Notes: generated from the letters alone by a model not told the origin. Positions 9,303 through 21,546 are shown, numbered from the stretch's first letter. The stretch is 64,000 bases of DNA from Gautieria morchelliformis (GCA_015179125.1 WHVA01000388.1:1-64000), one strand, 5' to 3'. Numbers and translations: made by a program.

Positions 9303-12300
9303 TGTGCGACAAACGAGGTTAAACTCAACGCATCCGCTCTTTCGTCCTCCGACTCCCTCTCTGTTCCGCTCACTTCCGCCACCATTTCCGCACCCCCGTT
9401 TACCGCATTGATCGACTCTGGTTCAACTCATTGTTTCCTCGATTCCGACTTTGTTCTGAAACATAAACTTCCGACCCGCAACATTCCGACAATTCCGCTC
9501 CGCCTTTTCGACGGGTCTTCCAACACGGGAATTTCCCAAGTTGTGGACCTGTCTATTCGTTTCGCTACTGGGGACAACCATGAAGTTACGTTTTACGTTA
9601 CTCCGCTAGATGCTAGCTGTTCCATTGTACTAGGACACAATTGGCTCACCCGATATAATCCGTCGATTAACTGGGCATTGGGTCAAATACAGTTCCGTAC
9701 CCCGGATCAACTTCCGTCTATTCCGACGTCGTCCGCAAAGATGGTTCAGGCCTCTTCTGCAACTCTGCTCGTGGATTCAGTTCCGCACTCCGGTCCCGCT
9801 TTAGCACCTCCGCCCCTCGAAGCTCCTCGAATTGCGCTCGTCTCTGCCACCGCTTTCCGTGTATTGCAACGGCAAGAGGATACGACCGTTTTCCAGCTTC
9901 ACCTTTCCGACTCGGCTTCAGTCAAGGCTCGTTCCGCCTCGACCTCCGCTCCGGTCGACATGAGCGCAGTTCCGGAAGAATATCGTGACTTCCCGGACGT
10001 GTTCAATAAGGCCAAAGCCGACAAACCTGCTGAGCATCGACCTTACGATCTGAAGATAGATTTGGAAGAAGGAGCATCTCCGCCCCTTGGACCGATACTC
10101 CCTTTCACAAAGTGAACTCCAGACTCTCCGAGAGTTCGTCGATGAACATCTCAACATGGGCTTTATCCACCCTTCGCTGTCTCCGCACAGCGCTCCGGTC
10201 CTTTTCGTCAAGAAGAAGGATGGATCTCTCCGCCTCTGCGTCGATTTCTGCGGACTCAATGCCCTCACTAAAAAGGACAAATATCCACTTCCGTGCATTT
10301 CCGACCTACTCGACACTCCCCGCAGGGCGAAGATCTACACCAAAATCGACCTCCGGCACGCTTATCACCTTGTCCGCATCCGCGAAGGTGACGAGTGGAA
10401 AACCACTTTCCGCACCCGCTACGGTGCTTTTGAGTGGGTTGTCATGCCTTTCGGTCTAACCAATGCTCCCGCCACCTTTCAGCGATTCATGAATGACGTA
10501 TTTTCCGACCTTCTCGACGTATGCGTTCTAGTCTACATTGACGACATCCTCATCTATTCCGACACACCGGAAAAACATCGGGAACATGTCCGCGAAGTAC
10601 TCCGCCGTCTACGCAAACACCATCTCTACGCAAAAGCAGAGAAATGCGAATGGCATCGCGACACGGTCGAATACCTCGGCTACATCCTCTCTCCTACGGG
10701 TCTTACCATGGCAGAGGACACGGTCAAGGCAATTCAAGAATGGCCGGAACCCCGACGTGTTAAGGATGTGCAGTCCTTCCTTGGCTTCGCCAACTTTTAC
10801 CGGCGTTTCATTTACAATTTTTCCGACATTACTGTTCCGCTCACGCGTCTCACCAGGAAGGGTGCCCCATGGAATTTCACTCCGGAATGCCGTTCCGCAT
10901 TTGAAGCCCTCAAAGCGGCCTTCACTACGGCTCCTATACTCGGTTTCTGGATTCCTGATGCCCAACTTGTACTCGAAACCGACGCTTCCGACTACGCGCT
11001 AGCCGCCATTCTTTCCATCATTTCCCCCGACGACGGAGAAATTCATCCGATCGCCTTTCATTCCTGCACCTTTTCCGCCCCGGAACTCAACTACGACATC
11101 CACGATAAGGAACTACTTGCGATTTTCGAAGCCTTCAAAATCTGGAGACACTACCTCGAAGGTCCAACTTATCCGATCGACGTTGTAACGGATCATAAGA
11201 ACCTTGAGTATTTCACAACTACTAAGATTTTGACTCGCCGTCAAGTCCGCTGGTCTGAATATCTCTCACAGTTCAACATGGTGATCCGCTTCCGCCCCGG
11301 AAAGCTCGGAGCAAAACCCGACGCACTCACTAGACGTTGGGACGTCTACCCAAAAGAGGGAAGTAGTGACTATGCCAGCGTTAATCCGCACAACTTCCGC
11401 CCAGTATTCTCCACTGAGCAACTGGCATCGTCCCTGCGTGCCACAGCATTGCAGTTTCCACTACTCCGCGCCTCAATCATTATGGACACCGAGTCTCTCC
11501 ATTCTGACATCCGTTCCGCACTCCGTTCCGACCCCATCTCCGCAGGACACCTCGATGACCCCACCAGTCCTGGATGGTCCCTGGATTCCGACGGATTTCT
11601 CCGGTACAAGTCCCAGATCTACGTTCCGGATACCAATGATCTACGACTTCGCGTACTCCAGCAAAGCCACGATCATCCGCTCTCAGGACACCAAGGCCAG
11701 AACAAAACTCTCAACTTAATCCGACGTACCTATACTTGGCCTCTCCTCCGCACGATGGTCCAAGACTACTGCAAGTCATGCACCACCTGTATGTGCGCCA
11801 AGCCCCAACGTCACAAACCCTACGGCCTCCTGAAGCAACCTCCGATCCCGGAACAACCGTGGAATTCAATATCCATGGATTTCATTGAGAAACTTCCTAA
11901 GTCATCTGGCTATGATACCATTCTAGTGATCGTTGACCGCCTCACAAAGCAGTCCATCTTTATTCCAACATATGACACCATCACTTCTGCCCAACTCGCA
12001 CAACTTTTTGTGCTCCACGTCTTTTCCAAGCACGGAATCCCTTCCCATGTGACTTCCGACCGTGGATCAGAATTCGTGTCCTCCTTTTTCCGCATGCTCG
12101 GAAAGGCTCTCGACATGAAACTCCCCTTCACTTCCGGCTATCATCCCGAAGGAGACGGACAAACGGAACGTACTAATCAGACCCTTGAGCAGTATCTCCG
12201 CATCTATTGCAACTACCAACACAGCAATAGGTCCGACCTCCTTCCGCTCGCGGAATTTGCTTACAACAATGCGCCTTCCGCTACCACCGGAATTTCACCC

Positions 12301-12440
12301 TTTTACGCCAACAAGGGCTACCACCCGAATCTCGCCATCCACCCTGAACGCGACCTCGCCTCTGCAAGAGCCCAAGATTTCGTTGTGGAACTCGACGACC
12401 TTCACCAACACCTCTGAGAGAACATTTCCCTGGCTGTGGA
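9303..12440 (+). pseudogene. Gypsy A pol: protease, RT, RNase H, integrase; frameshift and 3' truncation
   Basis: Protease has an intact active site (LIDSGSTHCFLD, about 9406-9441). A 2-bp loss near 10094, compared with gypsy B, shifts the frame into the long ORF 10087-12417. That ORF holds RT ([26 protein letters not shown]-type motif; YIDDILIYS), RNase H ([24 protein letters not shown]), the HHCC zinc finger (LSGHQG..CKSCTTC) and the integrase triad ([26 protein letters not shown]). A TGA at 12415-12417 replaces the arginine expected in HQHLRENIS. About 25 bases later the sequence turns into R-family repeat, so the integrase tail, any chromodomain and the 3' LTR are missing. Confidence 0.9.
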
Positions 12441-12744
12441 GATCACACTACCACACAACTGACAAGGGGAAATCCAAAGAGAAAAGTCTGAGGACCCCCA
12501 ATGCCAGCGAGCCTGTATTATACTACGCTCTGCAGTCAGGGACAACACTTGGCACTCGCCATCAACCCTGCATCCCCCTGACCTCCTTGACCCTTGATCG
12601 ACCCTTGATGCCACCTATTGCATGAGTCGCTTGATTTCTGATACTGTTCCGAGAGTGGAAGCCAGAAATTGGAGTGGAACTGGCAAAGCGAACAGAACTG
12701 GTGGAAGTTCTCCCAGAAGTGGAATCATTTCCGAAGGCGGAGTC
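12440..12744 (+). repeat. R-family LTR fragment fused to the gypsy A pol end
   Basis: It begins at a shared CCCTGGCTGTGGAG-like stretch and matches the inner part of the R LTR (GGAGATCACACTACCACACA; CAACACTTGGCAC; CTGTTCCGAGAGTGGAAG). The 5' TGTAAGGGCAAC end is missing. The next R copy follows at 12745. Confidence 0.65.
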
Positions 12745-13232
12745 TGTAAGGGCAACTCTGGCTAGTTGTGGAGATCACACTACCACACAACTGACAAGGG
12801 GAAATCCAAAGTATGTATAAATGAATAGAGTATACAAGAGAGGGGATTCTCACCTGACAAGGGGAAATCCAAAGAGAAAAGTCTAAGGACCCCCAAGTCA
12901 GCGAGCCCGTATTATACTACGCTGCACAGCCAGGGACAACACTTGGCACCCACCATCAACCCTGCATCCCCTGACCTCCCTGACCCTTGATCGACCCTTG
13001 ATGCCACCTATTATGCGAGTCGCTTGATTTCCGACACTGTTCCGAGAGTGGAAGTCGGAAATTGGAGTGGGACTGGCAAAGCGAACAGAACTGGTGGAAG
13101 TTCTCCCAGAAGCGGAATCATTTCCGAAAGCGGAGGCGGAGATGGAATAGGAACCGGAAGCGGAGTCAGAAATGGAGTCGGAACTGGGTGTGGTGTCGGA
13201 ACTGGAAATGGGAGACAGGGTGTCCCCTGACA
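12745..13232 (+). repeat. R-family LTR, full length
   Basis: TGTAAGGGCAAC..GTCCCCTGACA, 488 bp, with a TATA-like GTATAAATGA near 12813. Equivalent copies lie at 32628-33084 and 47672-48050. The flanks (GAGTC and GCACC) do not match, fitting a position inside or beside another R copy rather than a clean insertion. Confidence 0.6.
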
Positions 13233-14160
13233 GCACCTGATCAAGACACAAGTGCTTCATTCAGTTAGATCTGTCAGCTGAGGGGAGGTGCTGAATAATG
13301 CAAAGTGTCATGATGTCACCTGCATATACATGGTCTTCCTGTTACCTACCAGTTCCTGAGTTCAGCCCCAAAGCTTCGGCTTCGGTACTCGCTCAGGAAC
13401 CCTTGGTTCTCACTATGTATTTTGGTTCACATTTGGTCTCCTTGGAACACCTTGGTTCCCTTCTTCCAATCACCTGTTACTCCTGATTTCCTTTCTTAGA
13501 TAAACCTGCACATCCCCTTTCATCTGTCCCTTAGTTTCCTTATTCTGTTATCCCCATCTACGACCCTGCATCCTTATCCTATATAAACCCCCCTGCCATG
13601 TATTCTAGTTCCTCAGTCAGAAATCGACTTAGATTTTGTACAACCTAAAACCCCTTCTATTATCAATACCTGAACTCTCAGTGTCAAACCCGAGCCCCTT
13701 CCCAAAATTAGGGCAAACCTCTGAGTGGGTGCAACACATAAGTTGAAGCCAAGCCCTCTGACCCAAACCTTGGTCTGGCCCGGTGCCGAACCTCAGCTTG
13801 GTCCTATCCCAAACCTTGGTCCAGCTTGGTTTCCATTCCAAATATCTAGTATGAGATCCGGCCTTAACACTTCCTTAACCAGTGGTGCCGCACTGATTAA
13901 TTATTAAGTAGTTCTCTCTAAAAATTAAGGGTAATGGTTTCAACATGTTCTTGTTCTAAGGAATATGAATTCCGCTATATGAAAGTAGCTCGGTGGGTTG
14001 TGGGCGTCAAGCTTATGTCAGGTTTTAGGTCAGCCTTAGTCAGCTGGCCAATTGGACATGAGCGGCGCAGCTGCGAGCTACAAACGCCCCACAGCGGTCA
14101 CGTGACTGGTTCGCGACCATGGCGCACATATGCGAGCGTGGTCCGTGCACGACACGCGTG
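13233..14160. other. Gene-free; possible decayed gypsy LTR
   Basis: No credible gene. From 13306 (TGTCATGATGTC) the sequence is laid out like a G-family LTR: a TATA box (CCTATATAAAC near 13579), a CT-rich leader and GGTGCAACACATAAGTTGAA near 13728, resembling GGCGCAACCTACAAGTTGAA in the G LTR. I could not find a matching CA end with a target duplication. Confidence 0.3.
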
Positions 14161-14163
14161 CAC

Positions 14164-14590
14164 AATATAAATACCAGCAGCGCTGCACTGCTGGTCACCC
14201 CACTCGCTGGTGTCTGTGGCTTCAGGCTCTACTGGAGCTGTCTCTTTCTGTAGCTGCCGGTCCTGGGGTTGTTTTTTTTCTTTAACTGGCTGTACTGGGA
14301 CTATCTCTTGCCATAGCTGGCTGTGCTGTGCTGTCTCTCACTTTAGCTGGCTGTAATGGGACTGTCGCTTGGCTTGGCTGGCTGTCTATGGACTTCCCTG
14401 GCTTTGTATTGGTAGGTAATATCTTTTTTTTTTTTTTCCACTGAAATGTATTGTAATTTTTTTATTTGTAATTTTATTAATTTTTGCTTTATAATTTTGT
14501 GAAATTTTTTTCAACAATAGATTTAAATAAAATCCCAAGACTTTGAAATAAGCCTATTTTAATATATATATATTTTTCAGGTTCTTTTCG
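14164..14590 (+). repeat. Dispersed repeat Q with TATA box, 30-bp tandem units and intron-like segment
   Basis: ATATAAATACC at 14164 is followed by imperfect copies of TAGCTGGCTGTACTGGGACT (about 14225-14400), then GGTAG/GTAATATC (donor-like, 14416) and TATTTTTCAG/GTT (acceptor-like, 14580). An inverted relative at about 56941-57370 keeps the TATA, the tandem units and both splice-like borders. It may be the 5' end of a repeated transcription unit; identity unknown. Confidence 0.5.
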
Positions 14591-14599
14591 AAAATAGAC

Positions 14600-15590
14600 A
14601 TCAATAAGTTTCCTCTAAAATTAATGACAATAGGTTCTGCTTTCAAATGTGGTTTGTTTTGTTATTTTATTTACCGTAAAGCCGCTCACCAGGCACTCCT
14701 CTCTGGTGTTCTCTGCAATGCTATACTGGTGGCTGGCTTACTATGGCTTTGGCTGGGCTCTGGGTTTCTCTGTCAGTCTCTGGGCTTCTCTGGCTTTGGC
14801 TGGGCATTAATAACAGCTTCTGCTTCAATGTACTGTACTTTTTTGACATTTTTTTGCAGATAGATATCAATAAATTATCCTGAGTTTGTGAAAATTGACA
14901 ACAGCTCCAGCTTAAATGTACAGTGCATTTTTTTGACATTTTTCGAAAAATAGATAATCCTAACTTTGCTAAAATTAATGACAGCAGCTGCTTAAATATG
15001 GTTTCCTTTACTATTTTATTTATGTCTGTAAAATAGATATTGATACATGTCCCTGAGTTTGCTAAAAGTTATTGATAAGTAACAGCCTCTGCTTGCTTCA
15101 CTTTGAGGCCCTTGGGGATATACATATGGGGACACGCATGCTATGCATGTGGACATGCATGCTATTGTGGGGACAGACACGCTATGCATGGGGAAAACAC
15201 TACAAACAAGGGACATTCTACACATGCTATACAGATATAGATATCAATGAATTATCCTGACTTTGCTAAAATTAATAACAGCTTAAATGTACTGTACATT
15301 TTTTTGACATTTTTTCAAAAGATAGATAATCCTGACTTTGCTAAAATTAATGACAACAACTGCTTAAATTCTTTTACTATTTTATTAATGTCTGTATGTG
15401 TCACAAAATAGATATTGATACATGTCCCTGAGTTTGCTAAAAGTTAATGATAAGTAAAAGCCTCTGCTTGCAATTATATCTCTAATATTCATTGTAAACC
15501 CTCTGTCATTTACTTATTTTGCTTGCATATACAATAATTTCACTTTGAGGCCCTTGGGGATATGCTACACTTGGGGGATGCATGCTATTC
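14600..15590. repeat. AT-rich region with a roughly 375-bp direct duplication
   Basis: A block beginning ATAGATATCAAT near 14862 recurs near 15237. Each contains GATAATCCTGACTTTGCTAA-like units, CATGTCCCTGAGTTTGC and CACTTTGAGGCCCTTGGGGA. No coding potential. Confidence 0.6.
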
Positions 15591-15860
15591 ATGGGGCACT
15601 ATGCATGGGGGACAAGCGATACTCGGAGGACAAAAAGGGACACGTTACAAACAAGGGACATGCTACACACACTATACTTGAGGGGTATGCTATGCACACT
15701 ATACTTGGGGACACACTACATGTGGGGACATGCCACGTGTGAGGACACACTATGTGTGAGGATACACTACGTGTGAGGCCACCCTATGTGTGAGGATGTG
15801 ATACATATGAGGACACCCTACACATGGACATGCTAAGTGTGAGATAGGGGACATGCAGAC
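15590..15860. repeat. Degenerate minisatellite
   Basis: Runs of 15-18-bp units of the type GGACACACTAYGTGTGA / ACTATACTTGGGGACA. A smaller patch with the same word set lies at 15120-15230. No gene. Confidence 0.6.
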
Positions 15861-15897
15861 ATGGGAGAAATGAGTAGAGTCATTACCTGTTATGTAT

Positions 15898-16571
15898 TGG
15901 GAATCCCGGAGTTTGGATCAAAAAGGACAGTGGCTTCAACTTATATGTTGTGCCCCCAACTATGATCCTAAGTATTTTGGAGATCAGAGATCAGAAGTTG
16001 GAAGAGATCAAGTATTGTAACTGAAGTAGGTAAGAGTTCAATAATCGAGTTAAGTTGGATATCAGAAATTGAGTCAGAAGATGGAGGTCAGAGAGACAGA
16101 GGCCTTGCAAGTACTTGCTGTGCTAAGAACAGGAAACAGTGTAAAGGGAGTCACATATTGAAGTGAATTATCTGATTGCAGAACAGAGGCATACATGACT
16201 GAGTTTCATACAAAGAGCTGAGACAACATGTCAGAAGGTAGAGGTAAGCAATTCTGGTGTGAGTGAAAGTAACTAGGATAAATGGAGTAAGTAACTAATG
16301 CGGAACAAGAGGAACTACAAGGCGGCTAAAACAATGGGAAAAAGAACAAGAGGCACATAGGTCTAATTGATAGCGGAACAAATGGAACTCCTGATGCTCC
16401 TGACTTCCTATGCTAAGGGTCAAGTACGGAACGCTGGTGAATAGAGTCATAAGGAGAAGTATGTGAATAGGAAAGAACAAGGGGATCAAAAGGTCGAATT
16501 TTGGACGCTGCAGAATAGAGTCAGAGGAGGTGTGGAGGTACCAGAGTCGGTCAAGCAGCATGGTCATAACA
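15898..16571 (-). repeat. Solo LTR, family G
   Basis: A 674-bp reverse-oriented G LTR (minus-strand TGTTATGACCATG..ACATAACA) flanked by TTACC on both sides (15893-15897 and 16572-16576). It retains the ATTATCTGATT block (minus-strand AATCAGATAAT). Strongly diverged from the gypsy A LTR, so old. Confidence 0.8.
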
Positions 16572-17039
16572 TTACCTCCCTCAATGTGTTACTTAGAGCT
16601 ACTTTCAATCAATAAGATGAGTTTTATTGTCTGAATGAAATTTTCTTTTCCGAATGTGTTTAAGTTATCCCAAGTTTGATTTACCCAAGATGTTTGACCT
16701 TGCGGATGCGTTTGACCTTACCGAGGCGTTTGACTTGCACCCCCGTGCGAAGCGCGGGTATCCACCTAGTATTGGACTTAAGAAGGAGTCCAACCATAGG
16801 ATATTTATCACAACAGTTCAGGCTTATGTTAGGAGTGGAGTGGGCATCGCTGACTTTGATCAGGGGCATGATGTATATAGGTAGCATGCTGGCAGCGGGG
16901 ATCCTCCTCTGCCAGGCTGTGTGATTTCTGCTATTTCAGGAGAGTTGCCCTTACAGCAGGAAAAGCTCTCTCAAAGGACAAGCAGTCCAGCTGCACAGTG
17001 TCACTATATGCAACTTTGGCATTGGCAACTCTGAGTTGG
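16572..17039. other. Gene-free flank of the T element
   Basis: Contains a short repeated motif (TTTGACCTTGCGGATGCG / TTTGACCTTACCGAGGCG) near 16695-16730 and, near 16946, the sequence GTTGCCCTTACA, the reverse complement of an R-family LTR end. It is the left flank of the T insertion and was continuous with the gag at 25031 before the insertion. Confidence 0.4.
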
Positions 17040-17044
17040 ATTTC

Positions 17045-17258
17045 TGTAAAGATGTCGATCTTAGGACCTTGTATCACAAGGGCACTACAGAACTTGACCA
17101 ATGAGTGGTATTCTGAATGCTACGTAGTGACAGGTAAGAGTAAGATGCGATGGGGACAGCTAGCCGGTTCCCACGCATAAACTATACAGTGGGTCCCTAA
17201 GGGGCCCACTGGGATTATGTAATAACTAATGTACATGTAGATACACGGGTTATTTACA
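17045..17258 (-). repeat. 3' LTR of the complete T element
   Basis: 214 bp. It contains the inverted repeat CAGTGGG..CCCACTG around CCCTTAGGGAC, able to form a hairpin, also present in the other T LTRs. It is very similar to the 5' LTR, with only a few differences by eye. Confidence 0.9.
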
Positions 17259-17270
17259 CCCTCCCCCTCT
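17259..17270 (-). other. Polypurine tract of the T element
   Basis: Minus-strand AGAGGGGGAGGG directly before the 3' LTR, identical to copy 1. Confidence 0.8.
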
Positions 17271-17307
17271 ATAGACAACTATAGGGGTTAACGCCTACTC
17301 ATAGAGG

Positions 17308-19264
17308 TCATCCATGAGGGAGTCCTAGAGTGGCCGATACGACGACGACGTCGTCGTACGGGGCCGGAGGGGCACGTGACTCCTCCGGGGGCACCTCCGC
17401 ATCATCGGTGGCGATCGGGTGAGGCTGGTCGGCCTCACCATTAGCGGCGGTCTCCGCTTGGGTGCTGGGGCCCGCGTCCTCGCGGAGCATGGCCTCAACA
17501 GCCGGGTCCTCCGTTTGAGGAGGGGGCCGGAAGCGTGCCAGCTCTTGGTCGAGCTGAGCGTGAGTGAGGGGTCGCGGCACTGCGGCCCTCACGTGGCTGG
17601 TCTCGATGACCTTTTGTTGGCCCTCACGGGCGGCGGCGCTGAACGTAATGTTCAATGCGTGCCGCTCGCTCACGAGTGACTCCCGCGTAGCGGGCCAACC
17701 ATCTCGCGATCTCCGCGAGTGGGATGTCGGGGCCGGGCCGGCCCTCCACAGGGAATGGGCCCGTGATTGAGAGCTGCAGGGTGGTGCTCTGAGGCGTCAG
17801 CACTTCCCTGGCGTCGACGAGGCTCGACCATTGGTCTGTCGAGCCGAAGAGGTCGAGTAGCCTCGCCCTGAGCGGTGATGTGACCCCTTTGACCTGGGGT
17901 GCAAGGGCCTTCAACCACATCCAGACATCCATGTCATCTAGGCTGAAGGTGCCATCCGCGTTGTCACGGATGGGGGAGGGGATTCCTTCAGGGTTGTGTA
18001 TCCAACCCTTTAGAATGGCCGCGATGTCGTGCGGGGTACCGCCCGCTATCACGAGACAATCCCTTTTGGGATTGCGAGCGCATTGTTCGCGCTCGATGCG
18101 TTTGAACACGCCGATCATCTCGCACATACGCGCGATCTGCGGCGTTTCTTTTGCCCACGCTATGAGTTTGATGAAGCGGGGTTCGTCGAGCGGGCAGATA
18201 TTGTACCATTGGGTACGACGTTGTTGGGCCTTTCCTACCGGTCGTGGTAGGAGGCCTGTCTCGGAGATCGGTGGATCTCCGAGTGGGATGAGCCTTCCCT
18301 CCCCTGGGTATGGAGGATGAACCGACTCAACTGTCCCCACCGGCGGATGTAGGGCCACGCCAGGCCCGATGTACTGGGCCTCGACCTGTGCTACCCGCTG
18401 CTGAAGGGCGGGGTCGTTGATGGTGTGCGATGATGACGCCGCTAGGTAAGCGCTGATTGCGCTTTCCTTCGCAATGGCTAGCCCATTGACGGTGTGGAGG
18501 GAGCTGCGCAATTTCTTGCGCTTTTTCTTTGGCTGCTCTGCCAGCCGCTGTGCCCGTTCGGGGTCGTACGTCTTCCAGACGGACGAGTCTGACTCCCATC
18601 CATCTGGGACGCCGTACGCAGAGTCGGAAGGTGCGCTCTGCCCTTCCGTTGTTGTCGTGGTCGGAGTCGGCGCCGACAATCGGGACACGAGCCCCGATGT
18701 TGCGCGCGCCGGCAACGGCGCCGTCGCGCGAGGTGAAGATGGCCCGGCCACTGGGTCTGTGGCCGGGTCATGTGGCGGCCTTTTTGAGGCACCGTGGACC
18801 AGGGTAACCTGGAGCTGGGCTGCACTCAGCTGCTGCTCCAGTTCCTTGATCCTGGCGCGCTCGGTTACGAGCGCGTCGTCGCGGTCCTCGACCGCGCGTT
18901 CTAGCTCCTTGACCTCTTTCTTGAGGTCGTGGACGTCCCGGAGGGGCTCTTCTCGCACATCACGCGCGATGTCCCTTGGGAGCCATCCCCAAGCTGCATC
19001 GATGGCGTCGCCGATGTCTTCATCCCGCAACTTGACCTTGTGGGTGCCGGTTGCGGCCCTAAGGTGCACGGCGTAGTCCGCGCATGTTGTGCAATCGTCC
19101 GGGTGGACGATGGCGAGGGCGTCCTCCCATCCCACGATCGTCCAGTGCTCCTGGTCTATCGGAGCACGGAGAATGTCTGCGGCCCCTTGTCTCGGGGATG
19201 TTTTTCGCGTTGTGGACGTTGACGGGTCAACGTCCATCCCATCTTTGGGGGGCATCATCTTCAT
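17308..19264 (-). pseudogene. T-element ORF3, unknown protein, two frameshifts
   Basis: ATG 19264 opens 546 residues to 17624; a frameshift near 17650 moves the homologous reading to 17673-17308, where a second shift near 17330 alters the end. Copy 1 reads through both places, so the original protein was about 660-670 residues. Features: acidic N-terminus; a segment (about residues 55-110) with CTTCADYAVHLR; a heptad-rich coiled coil (about 115-155, KKEVKELERAVEDRDDALV); a Pro/Ser/Thr-rich linker; a basic patch PKKKRKKLR resembling a nuclear localisation signal (about 248-256); then a conserved C-terminal domain. No signal peptide or membrane segment. It lies in the env position but does not look like Env. 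Function unknown; nuclear delivery or a structural role is only a guess. Confidence 0.7.
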
Positions 19265-19381
19265 GGGTAGATGATGGTGGTGGTTGCTTCCAAGAAGCGA
19301 TGCACCCTCGGAAAGATCCGAGGTGAAAATTTAACCGCGCCGTGGCTGGCGCGTCATGTGGCCTGCACGTGACGGACACAT

Positions 19382-21468
19382 CTAGCGGCGTCTGGGGAGG
19401 TCGCGTGGGTTGCCCACCCCCCGAAGCTCTAGGTAGCTATCCAGGGCTTCAAGGTCCTTGCAGGACCACATATGTTCCCATGTCACGTCGCCTAGGGTCC
19501 AATGGACCTGGAATTCCAGGTCCGTCGAGTTTATCCATCAATGTGCGATAATCTCGTCGACGAGCCACTCCTCGTTGTCATTTGCTCCAAAGTCATAAAA
19601 TGACTTGGCCCACGACAAGGGAACAATTCGTCGTTGTTAGCCTCGTATCGCCGTACGAGGCTGGAATGGAAGACCGGTGAAATGCGACGGCTTTTCAGTT
19701 CGTCAGGAAGATCAAGGGTCACCGTCGAGGCATCGTTGTGAGCCTCGATGACGCGGTATGGTCCGATGTACTGCGGGACTAGTTTTCTGGCTCTTCCTTT
19801 TGGGAGAGTTAGGTTTTGTGTCGAAAGGTAGACGCGGTCGTTGGCCGCGTACCTGTCGCTCGCCATACGTTTCTTATTTGCATGAAATGTTTGCGTCACT
19901 CGATGCTCTATGATTGCATTGTGTGCCGCCATCAGGTTCCATTTTGCCTGATGTGCGAACCGGGCCACCCCCTTGAACGGGGTGTCCGCGGCTATGGGGA
20001 GGTCTATCCGCGGCATATAGCCGTGGATCAGCTCGAAAGGTGCGAACCCTGTGGTCGCACTGACGTTGCTGTTAAGGGCAACCTCAACCATTGGGCATTT
20101 CACTGCTCAATCCTTCTGATCGTCTCTGACGACCACGCGCAATATCTGGCCGATCGAGCGGTTTGCCCGCTCGGTTGCTCCATCCGTTTGTGGATGGAAG
20201 GCAGTTGAAATGAGGAGCTTAGTCCCCATGAGTCGCTGGAGTTCACGCCAGAAGATCGACGTGAACTTTGAGTCTCTGTCCGAGACGATGGAGTCAGGAA
20301 CTCTGTGTAGTTGGATGACCTCTTTCAGAAACAGCCAGGCTACTCCCTTGGCTGACACGCTCGTCATGGTTGGCACGAGGTGTACGAGCGACGTTAGTCG
20401 GTCGATGACTACCATCAGGTAGTCACAGTCGTTGGACTTGGGCAGGGGCCCCATGAAGTCGATGCCAATCGACTGCCAGGGCCTATCTGGAATGGGTAGG
20501 CTGTGTAGTAGGCCTTTGGGCTGTTGTGGCCCGGTTTTCGTCATCTGACACCTCGCGCACAATGTGCAGAACGCTTCTATGTCTGGGCTCATGCCCGGCC
20601 ACCAATATGCTCTTCGAACGTAGTTCGAAGTCTTCAGATGGCCGTAGTGGCCGACTATCTGATGTGCCTGATCGATGATAATTTCGATCAGCCTCCTTCC
20701 CCCTTGAAGAACAGAGCGGGGGACGGCAATGACGTCTCTTTTGAGCTGATTCTTAGTCCAGATCAGCCCGTCCCAGATCCCGAATCTCGGGTGCGCGTCC
20801 GGGTGCGCCATGATCTTTGTGAACATGGTGTCCCTATGGTAAGCGTCTCGTAAGACCTTAGACAGGTCTATGCCTTGCTCAACGATCCGGCGCAGGGGTG
20901 CGCCGTCATTCCCTGCGGTGATGGCTCTGACGCCATCGTCGTCGTCACTTGACGTGGTGACGTGCGCGGGCTCTGGTGAGCCCTCGTTTAATGCGGCGGC
21001 TTCCGTTACTCTCGCCTCTGTCTTCTCAGCGAGGTGTTTAGAGCATCTTGTCGCCGCTGTTCGCAGCTTGACATACCGGTCGGTGGGCAACAACTCACCG
21101 TCCGGATCTAGACGCGCATCCGCGTTCACGAAGACGTGGTCCGGGTGATTGTCATCACTCGTGTCGCTCTCGTAGTAGTGCGACAGTTCCTCTCGGAAGT
21201 GTTCGGGGCATTTCGGTAGTCGATACCGCATGTGCTTGTTGGGATCGATGAGGTTGATCTCATGGTTGATCTCCCGCAGCGGCGGGAGTTCTAATGGAAT
21301 TCCACTGACTAGGTCAGCAATTCTTTCCATCCATTCCTTGCGGAGGTGAGGAAGGTCATCATCCGTGAGGATGATGGTAGTGCTTGGCTTAGAAGCCATT
21401 AGGCGCTGTGTGCGTCTATTAGGTCCCGCGGCGCATGGGCCCGCTTTCCTCTTTCCCATTGCTTTCAC
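19382..21468 (-). pseudogene. T-element pol: RT start joined to integrase and chromodomain-like tail (RT/RNase H deleted)
   Basis: From 21468 the frame holds a pre-RT segment typical of fungal chromoviruses (LPPLREINHEINLIDPNKHM). At about residue 100 (near 21168) it passes straight to the post-RNase H linker (DHVFVNADARLDPDGELLPT) with no RT or RNase H motif. The integrase zinc finger (GHYGHLKTSNYVRRAYWWPG..CARC), the core (GIDFMGPLP; SDRDSKFTS; TDGATERANR) and the C-terminal domain (LTLPKGRARKLVPQYIGPY) follow. A TGA at 20107-20109 sits where tryptophan is usual (QKDW). After a frameshift near 19600, a chromodomain-like tail (LEFQVHWTLGDVTWE) runs to 19382 with one TGA at 19538-19540. Family assignment is from motifs. 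Confidence 0.85.
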
Positions 21469-21546
21469 CGTTATGTGAGAGCATCTCTCCCTACGACCGT
21501 AGGGTGAGTTCGAGGACGAGTCGTCTCGCGACTCGTCCTCCTGGCT

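Noticed and set aside
13306-13869. Possible complete gypsy LTR (TGTCATGATG..TTAACA)
   Set aside because: The layout resembles an LTR, but the flanks CAAAG and CTTCC do not match; kept only as low-confidence LTR-like.
15590-15860. CRISPR-like array
   Set aside because: Units are short, degenerate and adjacent without unique spacers; the sequence is eukaryotic.
17308-19264. T ORF3 as an envelope gene
   Set aside because: No signal peptide, transmembrane helix or fusion-peptide-like segment; it has a coiled coil and basic patch instead.
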